Source of the DNA: an uncultured Phocaeicola sp.
Lineage (GTDB): Bacteria; Bacteroidota; Bacteroidia; Bacteroidales; Bacteroidaceae
DNA: 57,065 nt
Reading direction: 5' to 3'
NCBI GenBank assembly: GCA_944320135.1
Contig: CALUGI010000021.1
Coordinates: 1 to 57,065, forward strand
The notes under the pieces are model-generated. The model ran no database searches. It was given only the letters and a program-made list of their open reading frames with translations, and had not been told where the DNA came from. Position 1 is the first letter of the stretch, and each line of letters begins with the position of its first letter. The position numbers and the translations under genes were made by a program. Of the stretch, positions 1-7,624 are shown one piece after another.

Positions 1-315
1 TACCGCTACCACACCTTCGCCTCCGACGCGATGCGCCGCAAGTTCCGCGCCCTGATGCTGCTCTGCGCCGTCCTCCGGGGCGACCCCTCCGGTGTTTCCG
101 AGCTGTCGGAAAAGGCGAAGGATGAGCTGGCGGGCATCGAAGAACGCCCCAAGAGCAAGATGAGCGTGTCGGTGCGCGCATTCCTGCTGGCCGCGCTCTA
201 TATCGCCACCCGCGAGGAAACGTACCGCCAAGAAGCGATGGAGTATTTCCGTGCGCAGGGGAAGATGTCGGAAGCGCAGAAGGTTCTGGTGGGGGTGATG
301 GAAGCAAACATATAA
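1..315 (+). CDS. C-terminal part of an unrecognised helical protein (truncated by window edge)
   Basis: The frame is open from the first base and ends with TAA at 313-315, so only the last 104 residues are visible and the true start lies outside the window. The segment is rich in Ala, Glu, Lys and Arg and looks all-helical. Its last 40 residues, with repeated Ala/Tyr/Glu spacing around ALYIATREETYRQEAMEYF, resemble a TPR-like pair of helices, but I cannot name a family. It is separated from the flippase by about 150 bases containing an inverted repeat, so it is probably the end of an upstream unit and not part of the polysaccharide operon. No function is assigned. Confidence 0.7.
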   Translation, partial: YRYHTFASDAMRRKFRALMLLCAVLRGDPSGVSELSEKAKDELAGIEERPKSKMSVSVRAFLLAALYIATREETYRQEAMEYFRAQGKMSEAQKVLVGVMEANI

Positions 316-328
316 ACTAATAATTATA

Positions 329-400
329 CCAACCGCAAAGTTTTCCGAAATTGCTGCTTTCGCAACTTTTCATCGGCTTTCTGAAAAGCAATGCGGTTGG
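329..400. terminator. Imperfect inverted repeat between the upstream gene and the flippase
   Basis: CCAACCGCA at 329-337 is matched exactly by TGCGGTTGG at 392-400. Inside it, GTTTTC near 340 can pair with GAAAAG near 383. An AT-rich run (ATTTTAAATAATTT) follows. This could be a terminator of the upstream gene or an attenuator-like leader for the polysaccharide genes; the loop is long, so the call is tentative. I found no convincing TAnnTTTG promoter box between 316 and 468. Confidence 0.4.
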
Positions 401-468
401 ATTTTAAATAATTTCACTTACAAAACTTCAGACATAAAAGCACTCAATCAAAAATTATCATATCAATA

Positions 469-2028
469 ATGATTGATTCAAGCAGAAATAGTCGAATAGT
501 AAAAAACTCCCTACTACTTTATATCCGTACCATCTTCGCACTTCTTATAAACCTCTACACTTCTAGAGCTATATTAAGCATTTTAGGAGTAATTGATTAT
601 GGAGTTTATAACGTAGTTGGAGGTGTTATTGTCATGCTGGGTTTTTTAACGTATTCTTTGAGTAGTTCTTCATCCCGGTTCATCACTTTTAATTTAGGAA
701 TCGGTGATATGAATCTAATGAAGAAAACATTCGGAAACATCTTAAGCATCCAAATCCTTATGGTTATCGCAATTGTCATCATATCGGAAACCTTTGGATT
801 GTGGTTTGTCTCAACTCAATTACAAATACCAACTGAAAGACAATATGCCGCCCTTTGGGTGTACCAATGCGCCATTCTATCTTCAGCTGTAGGACTCGTT
901 TCTGTTCCCTACAATGCAGCTATTATAGCCCATGAAAAAATGTCCGCATTTGCTTACATATCAATTATTGATGTAACGCTCAAATTAGGCATTGTCTACC
1001 TGCTTCTCATCATCCCTTATGACAGGCTTATTACCTATTCTTTTCTATATTTAGGCATTCAATTATTCAACTGTTTTCTGCAAGGTATATACTGTACACA
1101 CCATTTTGAAGATACCAAAACTCGAATGGCGTATGACCGAAAAGTATTCAAAGAAATCTTTTCTTTTGCCGGTTGGACATTAGGCAGTAATATTGCCGCT
1201 ATGGGATTTACGCAAGGGCTAAACATGTTATTGAACATATTCTTTGGTCCTGCTGTAAATGCAGCAAGAGGGATTGCTGTTCAAGTACAAAATGCATGTC
1301 AACAATTTTGCAGCAATTTTCAAATGGCACTCAACCCACAACTTGTTAAAAGCTACGCACAAGGAGATTTAGAATACATGCATAAACTTCTGATTAAAAG
1401 TTCCAAATTTTCTTTCTACATCCTGTTTATCATTACAATGCCTCTTATATTTGAAACCGAATTCGTGTTAAAATTATGGCTCGGCACCGTTCCCGACCAT
1501 ACTGTAGCATTCGTGAGACTAATGCTTATTTTATCCTTGCTATACACATTGTCCAATCCTATCGTTACTTCCGTACAAGCAACAGGCACCATCAAAAAGT
1601 TTAAAATTTGCGAATCACTGCTACTACTGACTATCGTTCCTATCTCTTATGTGCTTTTAAAGTTCTTCAATGCAGTGCCAGAATCCGTGTTTATTGTACA
1701 TGCTACGATAGAAGGGATTACTTTATGCGTTCGTTTGAAAATTGCATTGCCCATGATAAAAATGAACAAAAGCACTTATTTAAAGACAGTTATAAGCCGC
1801 ATATCCATTGTCTCTACCCTATCATTCATTATCCCTTACATAGTTTACAAACACATTCCATCTGGGGTTTTCTCTTTTTTCATCATCTGTTTAATCTGCC
1901 TTACATGCACTGCACTGCTTATCTACACATTAGGCATAACAAACTCAGAAAGAAACTTTATTCGCTCTAAAATAAATATAGTAAAAAGAAAGCTATTCTT
2001 GTCCACTAAGTCATTATCAGAACATTGA
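469..2028 (+). CDS. wzx: Wzx-type polysaccharide flippase (MATE/MOP superfamily)
   Basis: A 519-residue integral membrane protein with about 12-14 hydrophobic segments and a short basic N-terminus, typical in length for lipid-linked oligosaccharide flippases of Bacteroidales. The opening residues (SRIVKNSLLLYIRT, then LYTSRAILSILGVIDYGVYNVVGG) match the pattern of this family: basic residues, a first membrane helix, then a conserved Gly/Tyr-rich turn. It would move undecaprenyl-linked repeat units across the inner membrane. It heads the polysaccharide cluster, but the Septu-like pair separates it from the glycosyltransferases. Its coding sequence is visibly much more AT-rich than the downstream genes, suggesting a different origin. 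The ATG at 469 gives the full N-terminal amphipathic segment. Confidence 0.88.
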   Translation: MIDSSRNSRIVKNSLLLYIRTIFALLINLYTSRAILSILGVIDYGVYNVVGGVIVMLGFLTYSLSSSSSRFITFNLGIGDMNLMKKTFGNILSIQILMVIAIVIISETFGLWFVSTQLQIPTERQYAALWVYQCAILSSAVGLVSVPYNAAIIAHEKMSAFAYISIIDVTLKLGIVYLLLIIPYDRLITYSFLYLGIQLFNCFLQGIYCTHHFEDTKTRMAYDRKVFKEIFSFAGWTLGSNIAAMGFTQGLNMLLNIFFGPAVNAARGIAVQVQNACQQFCSNFQMALNPQLVKSYAQGDLEYMHKLLIKSSKFSFYILFIITMPLIFETEFVLKLWLGTVPDHTVAFVRLMLILSLLYTLSNPIVTSVQATGTIKKFKICESLLLLTIVPISYVLLKFFNAVPESVFIVHATIEGITLCVRLKIALPMIKMNKSTYLKTVISRISIVSTLSFIIPYIVYKHIPSGVFSFFIICLICLTCTALLIYTLGITNSERNFIRSKINIVKRKLFLSTKSLSEH

Positions 2029-2107
2029 GATATTTTAGAAAAGACAAAACATAAAAACATATCCAACATAAAACCGGCAAAAGAGACGGCGTTTAAAAAG
2101 AAAAACG

Positions 2108-2115
2108 TAAATTTG
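2108..2115 (+). promoter_or_regulatory. Candidate Bacteroidales -7 box for the Septu-like pair
   Basis: TAAATTTG matches the TAnnTTTG consensus of the primary sigma factor and lies 25 bases before the ATG at 2141, which would give a very short leader. The -33 element is poor: only a GTTTA at 2091-2095, too close. It suggests the ATPase/HNH pair has its own promoter inside the polysaccharide locus. Confidence 0.4.
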
Positions 2116-2140
2116 CGAGTAAACTCAAACGACGGACAAT

Positions 2141-3394
2141 ATGAATGACATCTACCTCAAATCCATTCATGTGAATCGGCTTCACCACTTGCAGGACTTC
2201 GACATCTGCGTATGCGACACGGAAACCGGATTCAAACACCTGATGCTTACCGGCCCGAACGGAACAGGAAAGACGCTGCTGCTGACGGCTCTCATGAAAC
2301 ATTTGGAGAAGATATCGCGCGACACGTACCTGAACTTTTTGAAATACAAGGATTTCATAACCTCCAGCCAAAAGCAATTGGAACAAGCCCAGGCCAGCGG
2401 CAATGCGCAAGGGACAATAACTGCACAGAACAGCGTCGAGCATTGGCAAAAGGCGTTTGACGACCTGCACGGGGAGGTGGAAGCGTCCGTCTCCGGCATC
2501 GAGAAACTTCCTTCCGCCATTGCAAGCAAGAAATTCATCATCGCCTATTACGGCGACCGGCGCCGTTCGGAGTTCAAGGAGGTCAGGAACCCGGAAAAAC
2601 CGGACTTGGAGTATAAAGACATCAGGACGAACAAAGTCAGCGAGTTTATCAAATTCTTGGTACACTTGAAAGTGCAACGTGCCTTAGCGGAAGGAGAAAA
2701 TGCAAAAAGCGACGCTCAAGAAATAGAAAAATGGTTTGACAACCTCGAAAGCATCCTGCGCCGCATCTTCGAGGACGAAGGTTTGCGTCTGGAATTTGAG
2801 TACAAAACCTATTCATTCTACATCCATTCATTAGGCAAGAAGTTCAAGTTTACAGAACTCTCCGCAGGATACTCCGCCGCACTCGACATCGTGGCAGACT
2901 TGATTCTGAAGATGCAGGAAAAAGACCGCCTGACCGGAACGTTCGACATTCCGGGAATCGTGATGATTGACGAAATAGAAACCCACCTCCACCTGAAGAT
3001 GCAACGCGAAATTCTCCCGCTGCTGACCACGTTGTTCCCCAACATTCAGCTGATAGTCACCACGCACTCTCCTTTCGTGCTCAGCTCTTTAGAAAACGCG
3101 GTGGCATACGACTTGGAACACCGCGAAGAAATAAGCGACCTCACATCCTATTCATACGACGCGCTTGCAGAAGGTTATTTTGGCGTAGAAGCCGGTTCGA
3201 GCAAACTGTATCGTGACATTGCACGCTTGGAAGCGCTTTCCGCCCAAAACGACTTGTCCGTCAATGAAAAGGACGAACTGAAAAAACTCTTCGCCGACTT
3301 CAAAAGCATTCCGGATACAATTGCGCCAATCGTGAAAGGCCGCTATTATGCCGCCGTTGCCCGGATGCCTCACGATTTATTGGAGAGCTTATGA
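2141..3394 (+). CDS. AAA/ABC-type ATPase, PtuA-like (Septu-type defence)
   Basis: A 417-residue soluble ATPase. Visible motifs are Walker A GPNGTGKT at residues 38-45, an ABC-like signature LSAGYSAAL near 240, Walker B with catalytic acid GIVMIDEIETHLH near 271-283, and the switch TTHSPFVLSS near 306. The 90-200 interval is helical and could be the coiled insertion of SMC/OLD-like ATPases. Its stop overlaps the next start (ATGA, 3391-3394), so it is translationally coupled to an HNH nuclease gene. An ATPase followed by an HNH protein of this cysteine pattern is the PtuA/PtuB arrangement of Septu; retron Ec78-type systems use the same pair but add a reverse transcriptase, which is absent here. 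It is shorter than some described PtuA proteins. The defence role is inferred from architecture. Confidence 0.7.
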   Translation: MNDIYLKSIHVNRLHHLQDFDICVCDTETGFKHLMLTGPNGTGKTLLLTALMKHLEKISRDTYLNFLKYKDFITSSQKQLEQAQASGNAQGTITAQNSVEHWQKAFDDLHGEVEASVSGIEKLPSAIASKKFIIAYYGDRRRSEFKEVRNPEKPDLEYKDIRTNKVSEFIKFLVHLKVQRALAEGENAKSDAQEIEKWFDNLESILRRIFEDEGLRLEFEYKTYSFYIHSLGKKFKFTELSAGYSAALDIVADLILKMQEKDRLTGTFDIPGIVMIDEIETHLHLKMQREILPLLTTLFPNIQLIVTTHSPFVLSSLENAVAYDLEHREEISDLTSYSYDALAEGYFGVEAGSSKLYRDIARLEALSAQNDLSVNEKDELKKLFADFKSIPDTIAPIVKGRYYAAVARMPHDLLESL

Positions 3395-4031
3395 TACAAG
3401 TGTACAAGAGAAAGAAAGCCCCGGAGGAACTGGCCTCCAAAGGCTACAAATGCGATGAGGTGAAAGAAGCCATCTTAAAAGACCAGCACGACAAATGTTA
3501 TCTGTGCGAGAGGAAGATGACGACAGACTACCAGGTGGAGCATCTTGCTTCGCAAAAGCATTATGCGAACCTGACAGACGAATGGAACAATCTCTTCATG
3601 GCCTGCAATTACTGCAACGACCGCAAAAAGCATTATTACGACGACCTTCCGTCGCCTGCGTCCTTGCCTTTCGAAGAGTTGATACTCCACACTGTGGACG
3701 AGGAAAAGCAAAAGCGTCGTTCTCCAACCAAAAAGCCAATGATGAACGCCTGAAAAGGACAGCGCAACTATTGGAAAAACTTTATAACGGGAAAGGAAAC
3801 ATCCGCAACCTGATGGAAAAACGTTTCTGGGACGTGTTCCATGACCTCTATCTTGACTACATGCGGCATATCAACGATTACTTGCAGCACCCGACCGACG
3901 ACAACAAACGGCTCATAGAAAACGATTTGAATGTCAGCCAGCCGATTCTTGCCTTTAAATATGCGGTAATCAAAAGGAACAGCACGCTTTGGGCGGCGTT
4001 TGCCCCGCTGTGCAAATGGAACAAGGACTGA
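3391..4031 (+). pseudogene. HNH endonuclease, PtuB-like, frameshifted
   Basis: The first frame (3391-3753) encodes a zinc-ribbon HNH core: C36-x2-C39, E50-H51, N66/N67 and C72-x2-C75-N76, the pattern of HNH proteins paired with PtuA-type ATPases. It then runs into a TGA at 3751-3753. The expected C-terminal half continues without interruption in the next frame, from about 3710 to the TGA at 4029-4031, with residues such as NDERLKRTAQLLEKL and LAFKYAVIKRN. One extra A in the run at 3704-3707 would join them (..VDEEKAKASFSNQ..) into a protein of about 213 residues. The choices are a real one-base deletion, a sequencing error, or a programmed -1 shift. No classical A-AAA-AAG slippery site is present, so I prefer mutation or error. 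Confidence 0.72.
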
Positions 4032-4176
4032 ACCTGAAACTTTATCCCGCGCCATAGTTTAGCATCTCCACATCAACAAAATAAATACTGCGAACAGACA
4101 CACCAATCTGTGCCTGCTCTGCGGTGTGCTGTCTCACAAACGGAAGATAGTATCGCAAACATATCAAAAACGCCAC

Positions 4177-5346
4177 ATGACAGATAACAAAGTATTGAAT
4201 ATCAACAAATTAACTGGGGGGGGTAAAATACTCATCGTCTCTTGCCATCCTACCCACCCGACTGATGCCGGGAACCGGGCAGCCATCATGTCACAAGTTA
4301 CATTGCTTGAGCGCATGGGTTGCGACGTGCATTTCCTGTTTGCGGACATGTCGCTCAGAAAAAACGCTTACAATGAACTGAAAGCATACTGGAAAGACAA
4401 GCTGCACATCTTCAATATGAATCCTTTGGCCAAGGCGTATCGGGCAGCAATGGACAAAGTCCGCACCAATTTGTGCGGGGGATACTGGAAAGCCGACGAC
4501 CATTACCCTTGGGGAATCGCCAAATATATAAACGAAATGAACCGGAAAGAGCAGTTCGACGCTTGTATCGTACATTATTACAGATTGTCGCGGCTCATAC
4601 CCGAAATCAACATCCCGCGCAAGGCCATCTTTACCCATGATGTATTCTCGTATAAAGACATCCGCACGGGAGCACCGTTTTATGAAACGCTGAACGCCCA
4701 TGAGGAAGCCAAAGCCCTCCAGCGATGCCCGAACATCTTTGCCATACAGCAGAACGAGGCTGTCTACTACAGCTACCTGTCGCCCAAAAGCGTCATAAGG
4801 ACGGTTTACAGTCCATACGACATCCACGAACCGACAACCGGCGACAACAAAAACATCCTGTTCTTAGCAAGCAGAATGAGCTTCAACGTAACCGGGATAC
4901 AATGGTTTCTGGACCACGTGTGGCCCGTTCTGAACAAAAAAGACCCCGGCATGAGACTGCTCGTCGGAGGAAGCGTTTGCGAAAAAATCAGGTGCGGATA
5001 CAATAACGTGTCGCTGCTCGGCAAGATAGCAGACTTGGACGATTTCTATGCGCAAGGAAACATCGTAATCAACCCGGTGCATCAAGGAACGGGACTGAAG
5101 ATAAAAACGTTCGAAGCGCTGTCTTACGGAAAAGCGACCGTCGTCCATCCGCACAGCATGGCCGGGATATACCACGAAAGCCAAGTGCCTCTGCTTTGCG
5201 CTTCCTCGCCGGAAGAATGGGCCGAAACGATACTCGACTTGACAAACGACCCTCAAAAAACAGCGGAACTCGGCAAAAGAAGCATCGATTATATCAACGG
5301 AATGAACCGATTCATCCAAGAACAGTACAAAAATTTCCTTACATAA
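4177..5346 (+). CDS. Glycosyltransferase family 4 with an N-terminal poly-G tract (in frame)
   Basis: A GT-B fold glycosyltransferase, 389 residues from the ATG at 4177; a GTG at 4126 would add 17 unlikely residues. The family core begins KILIVSCHPTHPTDAGNR. The C-terminal half carries the nucleotide-sugar region (NILFLASRMSF, LLVGGSV, then NPVHQGTGLKIKTFEALSYGKATV). The product should add one sugar in repeat-unit assembly at the cytoplasmic face. A run of eight G (4216-4223) sits exactly between the start region and the first beta strand and encodes Thr-Gly-Gly-Gly-Lys. With nine G the next codon is TAA, so a single slip would abolish the enzyme. As sequenced the gene is ON. About 145 bases separate it from the HNH gene. 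Confidence 0.85.
   Translation: MTDNKVLNINKLTGGGKILIVSCHPTHPTDAGNRAAIMSQVTLLERMGCDVHFLFADMSLRKNAYNELKAYWKDKLHIFNMNPLAKAYRAAMDKVRTNLCGGYWKADDHYPWGIAKYINEMNRKEQFDACIVHYYRLSRLIPEINIPRKAIFTHDVFSYKDIRTGAPFYETLNAHEEAKALQRCPNIFAIQQNEAVYYSYLSPKSVIRTVYSPYDIHEPTTGDNKNILFLASRMSFNVTGIQWFLDHVWPVLNKKDPGMRLLVGGSVCEKIRCGYNNVSLLGKIADLDDFYAQGNIVINPVHQGTGLKIKTFEALSYGKATVVHPHSMAGIYHESQVPLLCASSPEEWAETILDLTNDPQKTAELGKRSIDYINGMNRFIQEQYKNFLT
4216..4223 (+). repeat. Poly-G tract 1 (G8), glycosyltransferase, in frame
   Basis: The context is AAATTAACT-G8-TAAAATAC. It is read ACT GGG GGG GGT AAA. Gain of one G creates GGG TAA at once; loss of one G shifts to a frame that runs out of the gene downstream. It lies 13 codons after the preferred start. 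Confidence 0.9.
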
Positions 5347-5359
5347 AAAACAAACCGCT

Positions 5360-6388
5360 ATGACTGCAACCGCCGACAACAGAGGAAGAATCCTCTACAT
5401 CGACCTCATCAAATGTTTCGCGATATTCTTCGTGCTATGGGGGCACGCCATCACGCAACTGATGGACCATCCGTTGGAATCAGACCGGGTGTATATCGCG
5501 ATATACGCTTTCCACATGCCGCTGTTCATGACGGTCAGCGGATTCTTCGCCGGAGCGTCCATGCACATGAAGCCGGTTCCGCTGGCCGTAAAGAAAGCCA
5601 AGCAGCTTATCATCCCGGCATTGGCTTTCGGCGTGCTGTGGTACGCCCACGATGCAGCCGTCGGGCGCAGGGAGCTCTCGCTGAAAGCGTTCCTATATCT
5701 GGAGGCCGAATGCTTCTGGTTTCTGAAATGCCTCTTTTTCGCCTACATCATCCTATGGATTGTCAACAAGACGGGAAGATTCAAACCTGCGGCGATGCTG
5801 GCCGCCTGCATAGGGTTCGCCCTGCTGCAAGTGTGCAACGTTTCTTTCTTCAAGATGGGGACGATGCTGCCGTTCTTCTTCCTTGGCGTCTTGATTAAAG
5901 ACAAATTAGAATGGATATGCAAGAGAAAAGAAATTGTCGGGCTGTGCTCGCTGGCACTGTTTGCGGCAGGACTTCCCGGCTTTCAGCTCGACTATATATT
6001 TTCTGCAAAGTTCTTCCACGAACCGTCGCTTCCGGCATTAGGGCATTACGCATATTGCCTGATGATGGGAGCGGCGGGCAGCATGAGCATTATCTGCATA
6101 TCCGCTTGGATAAGTGAAAAAATCTTAACGGGGGGGGGTAAATTCCTCTATCACATCGGACAAAACACCTTGGGGATATACCTCGTCCAGAAAATTCTGC
6201 TGGAACTGCTGCTCCCGCATGTGCTGAAAGTAGACATGAACCTCTGGGCTTTCGACCTGCTCTTTACGCCAACCGTGTCCGTCGCCATGCTGATTGTCTG
6301 CCAAGGGGTCACTCTGCTTCTCGACAAGAACCGGATTACAAGACAAATATTTTTAGGGAAATACGCAAGGCCGAAAAACGCCGCTTGA
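5360..6388 (+). CDS. Acyltransferase family 3 membrane enzyme with poly-G tract (in frame)
   Basis: A 342-residue, roughly ten-helix membrane protein of the acyltransferase-3 (OafA/WecH-like) family. Residues 9-25 (RILYIDLIKCFAIFFVLWGHA) carry the early DxxK and conserved His of the family, and NTLGIYLVQ near 270 is the usual late motif. It is expected to O-acetylate the polysaccharide or its lipid-linked precursor. The start ATG lies 13 bases after the preceding stop. A run of nine G at 6130-6138 encodes a Thr-Gly-Gly-Gly-Lys loop just before the conserved GQNTLGIY helix; ten G would give an immediate TAA. In this sequence the frame is intact (ON). Confidence 0.85.
   Translation: MTATADNRGRILYIDLIKCFAIFFVLWGHAITQLMDHPLESDRVYIAIYAFHMPLFMTVSGFFAGASMHMKPVPLAVKKAKQLIIPALAFGVLWYAHDAAVGRRELSLKAFLYLEAECFWFLKCLFFAYIILWIVNKTGRFKPAAMLAACIGFALLQVCNVSFFKMGTMLPFFFLGVLIKDKLEWICKRKEIVGLCSLALFAAGLPGFQLDYIFSAKFFHEPSLPALGHYAYCLMMGAAGSMSIICISAWISEKILTGGGKFLYHIGQNTLGIYLVQKILLELLLPHVLKVDMNLWAFDLLFTPTVSVAMLIVCQGVTLLLDKNRITRQIFLGKYARPKNAA
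6130..6138 (+). repeat. Poly-G tract 2 (G9), acyltransferase, in frame
   Basis: The context is AAATCTTAAC-G9-TAAATTCC, read ACG GGG GGG GGT AAA. It encodes the same Thr-Gly-Gly-Gly-Lys stretch as tract 1, in an unrelated protein fold. One added G gives GGG TAA. Confidence 0.9.
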
Positions 6389-6478
6389 AGCCCGCCCGAC
6401 AAAAGAAAAAACGCCTGCACGCTGCGGGACAAATGCCGCCGCGCTTTCCCGACAGACATTTCAAAGACTTTTTGACTT

Positions 6479-7624
6479 ATGAACGTATGTTTTTACACAC
6501 AGCAGGACATCACCCCCTATACCGGAGGCATAGGAAGAATCACATCGGTACTGACTGAATATTTCAGGAAGAACTTCCATTGGAAAGTATATTCGCTTTA
6601 TGCGGAGTTTTCGCCTGAAAAATACGACAAGACCGAGACCGACGGGCAACTGCAAGGCCGGCTCCACGACCGATACGGCATGAGAAGGGGCATAAAAGCC
6701 AACACGAAAAAAGCGGCTCTGTTCATCAAAGAGCACAATGTGAACGTCGTAATCGTGCAAACGTCATTGGACGTAGTGAAGAAACTCCGCCGGGCGACAC
6801 AACGGATAGGATACGACGTAAGAATTATCGGCGCACTGCACTTCCTGCCGGGCAGCGACATCTGGGCAAGACCGATACCGATGCACAAAACTCTCATCAC
6901 CGCCCTCACCAGACGGGCTTACAGGAATGCTTACAGATTCGGCGACAAAACGGTTCTGCTCTCGCCGCAATACATCGGCTTGTACAAGGAATTTGCAGGA
7001 ATCGCAGACAACGACAAATTTGCAGCCATTCCCAATGCCCTTTCCTTTTCAGAAACATACGATGCAGAAAGCATAAATCTGAAAAAAGACATCGCCTTAG
7101 TTGTGGGAAGAATGTCGGAAAAAGAAAAACGCATATCGCTCATTCTGGACATTTGGGGCGAATATGAAAGACAATGCCCGCAATCGGGATGGCAATTGTG
7201 CATAGTGGGAGACGGAAAAGACTTGGACGGATACAAACAAAGAGCCAAGTCGCTGAAGCTGAAGAACTGCACGTTCACGGGAAGCCGCAACCCCGTTCCG
7301 TTCTACAAAGACGCGAAACTGTTTTTGATGACCTCGAACTTCGAGGGATTTCCCATGACGCTTATCGAAGCCCAGCAGTTCGGAGCCGTACCGATAGCCA
7401 TAAACACGTTTGCAGCCCTCACCGATGTCGTCACCGACGGACGGAACGGCATCATCGTGCCCAAAGACGATGCCGAAGGGTTCCTGAAAAGCATGACAGA
7501 CCTGATGGACAATCCGGAAAGACTTCGGGAGATGGCAGCAAACGCCATATCCGACTGCCGGAGATTCTCGCAGCAGAACGTCTGCAAAAAATGGAAAGAA
7601 CTTATAGAAAACATAGCAGGATGA
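6479..7624 (+). CDS. Glycosyltransferase family 4
   Basis: A 381-residue GT-B glycosyltransferase. The N-terminal Rossmann half begins MNVCFYTQQDITPYTGGIGR with the usual glycine-rich acceptor loop. The donor half shows ALVVGRMSEKEKR, QLCIVGDGKDL and the EGFPMTLIEAQQFGAVPI segment containing the E-x7-E motif. It likely transfers a hexose in repeat-unit synthesis. Its stop overlaps the start of the pyruvyl transferase (ATGA at 7621-7624), so the two are coupled. It contains no long homopolymer, unlike several neighbours. Confidence 0.87.
   Translation: MNVCFYTQQDITPYTGGIGRITSVLTEYFRKNFHWKVYSLYAEFSPEKYDKTETDGQLQGRLHDRYGMRRGIKANTKKAALFIKEHNVNVVIVQTSLDVVKKLRRATQRIGYDVRIIGALHFLPGSDIWARPIPMHKTLITALTRRAYRNAYRFGDKTVLLSPQYIGLYKEFAGIADNDKFAAIPNALSFSETYDAESINLKKDIALVVGRMSEKEKRISLILDIWGEYERQCPQSGWQLCIVGDGKDLDGYKQRAKSLKLKNCTFTGSRNPVPFYKDAKLFLMTSNFEGFPMTLIEAQQFGAVPIAINTFAALTDVVTDGRNGIIVPKDDAEGFLKSMTDLMDNPERLREMAANAISDCRRFSQQNVCKKWKELIENIAG

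Noticed and set aside
316-468. Invertible promoter of the kind that controls Bacteroides capsule operons
   Set aside because: The inverted repeat at 329-400 is short, encloses only about 55 bases and contains no consensus promoter; no invertase gene is nearby in the window.
2141-4031. Retron of the Ec78 (PtuAB effector) type
   Set aside because: No reverse transcriptase gene or ncRNA-like structured region is present upstream; the preceding gene is a flippase.
7174-7620. N-terminal extension of the pyruvyl transferase
   Set aside because: The frame is open upstream, but those bases encode the GT4 enzyme in another frame; the ATG at 7621 overlaps the previous stop and starts the known family N-terminus.
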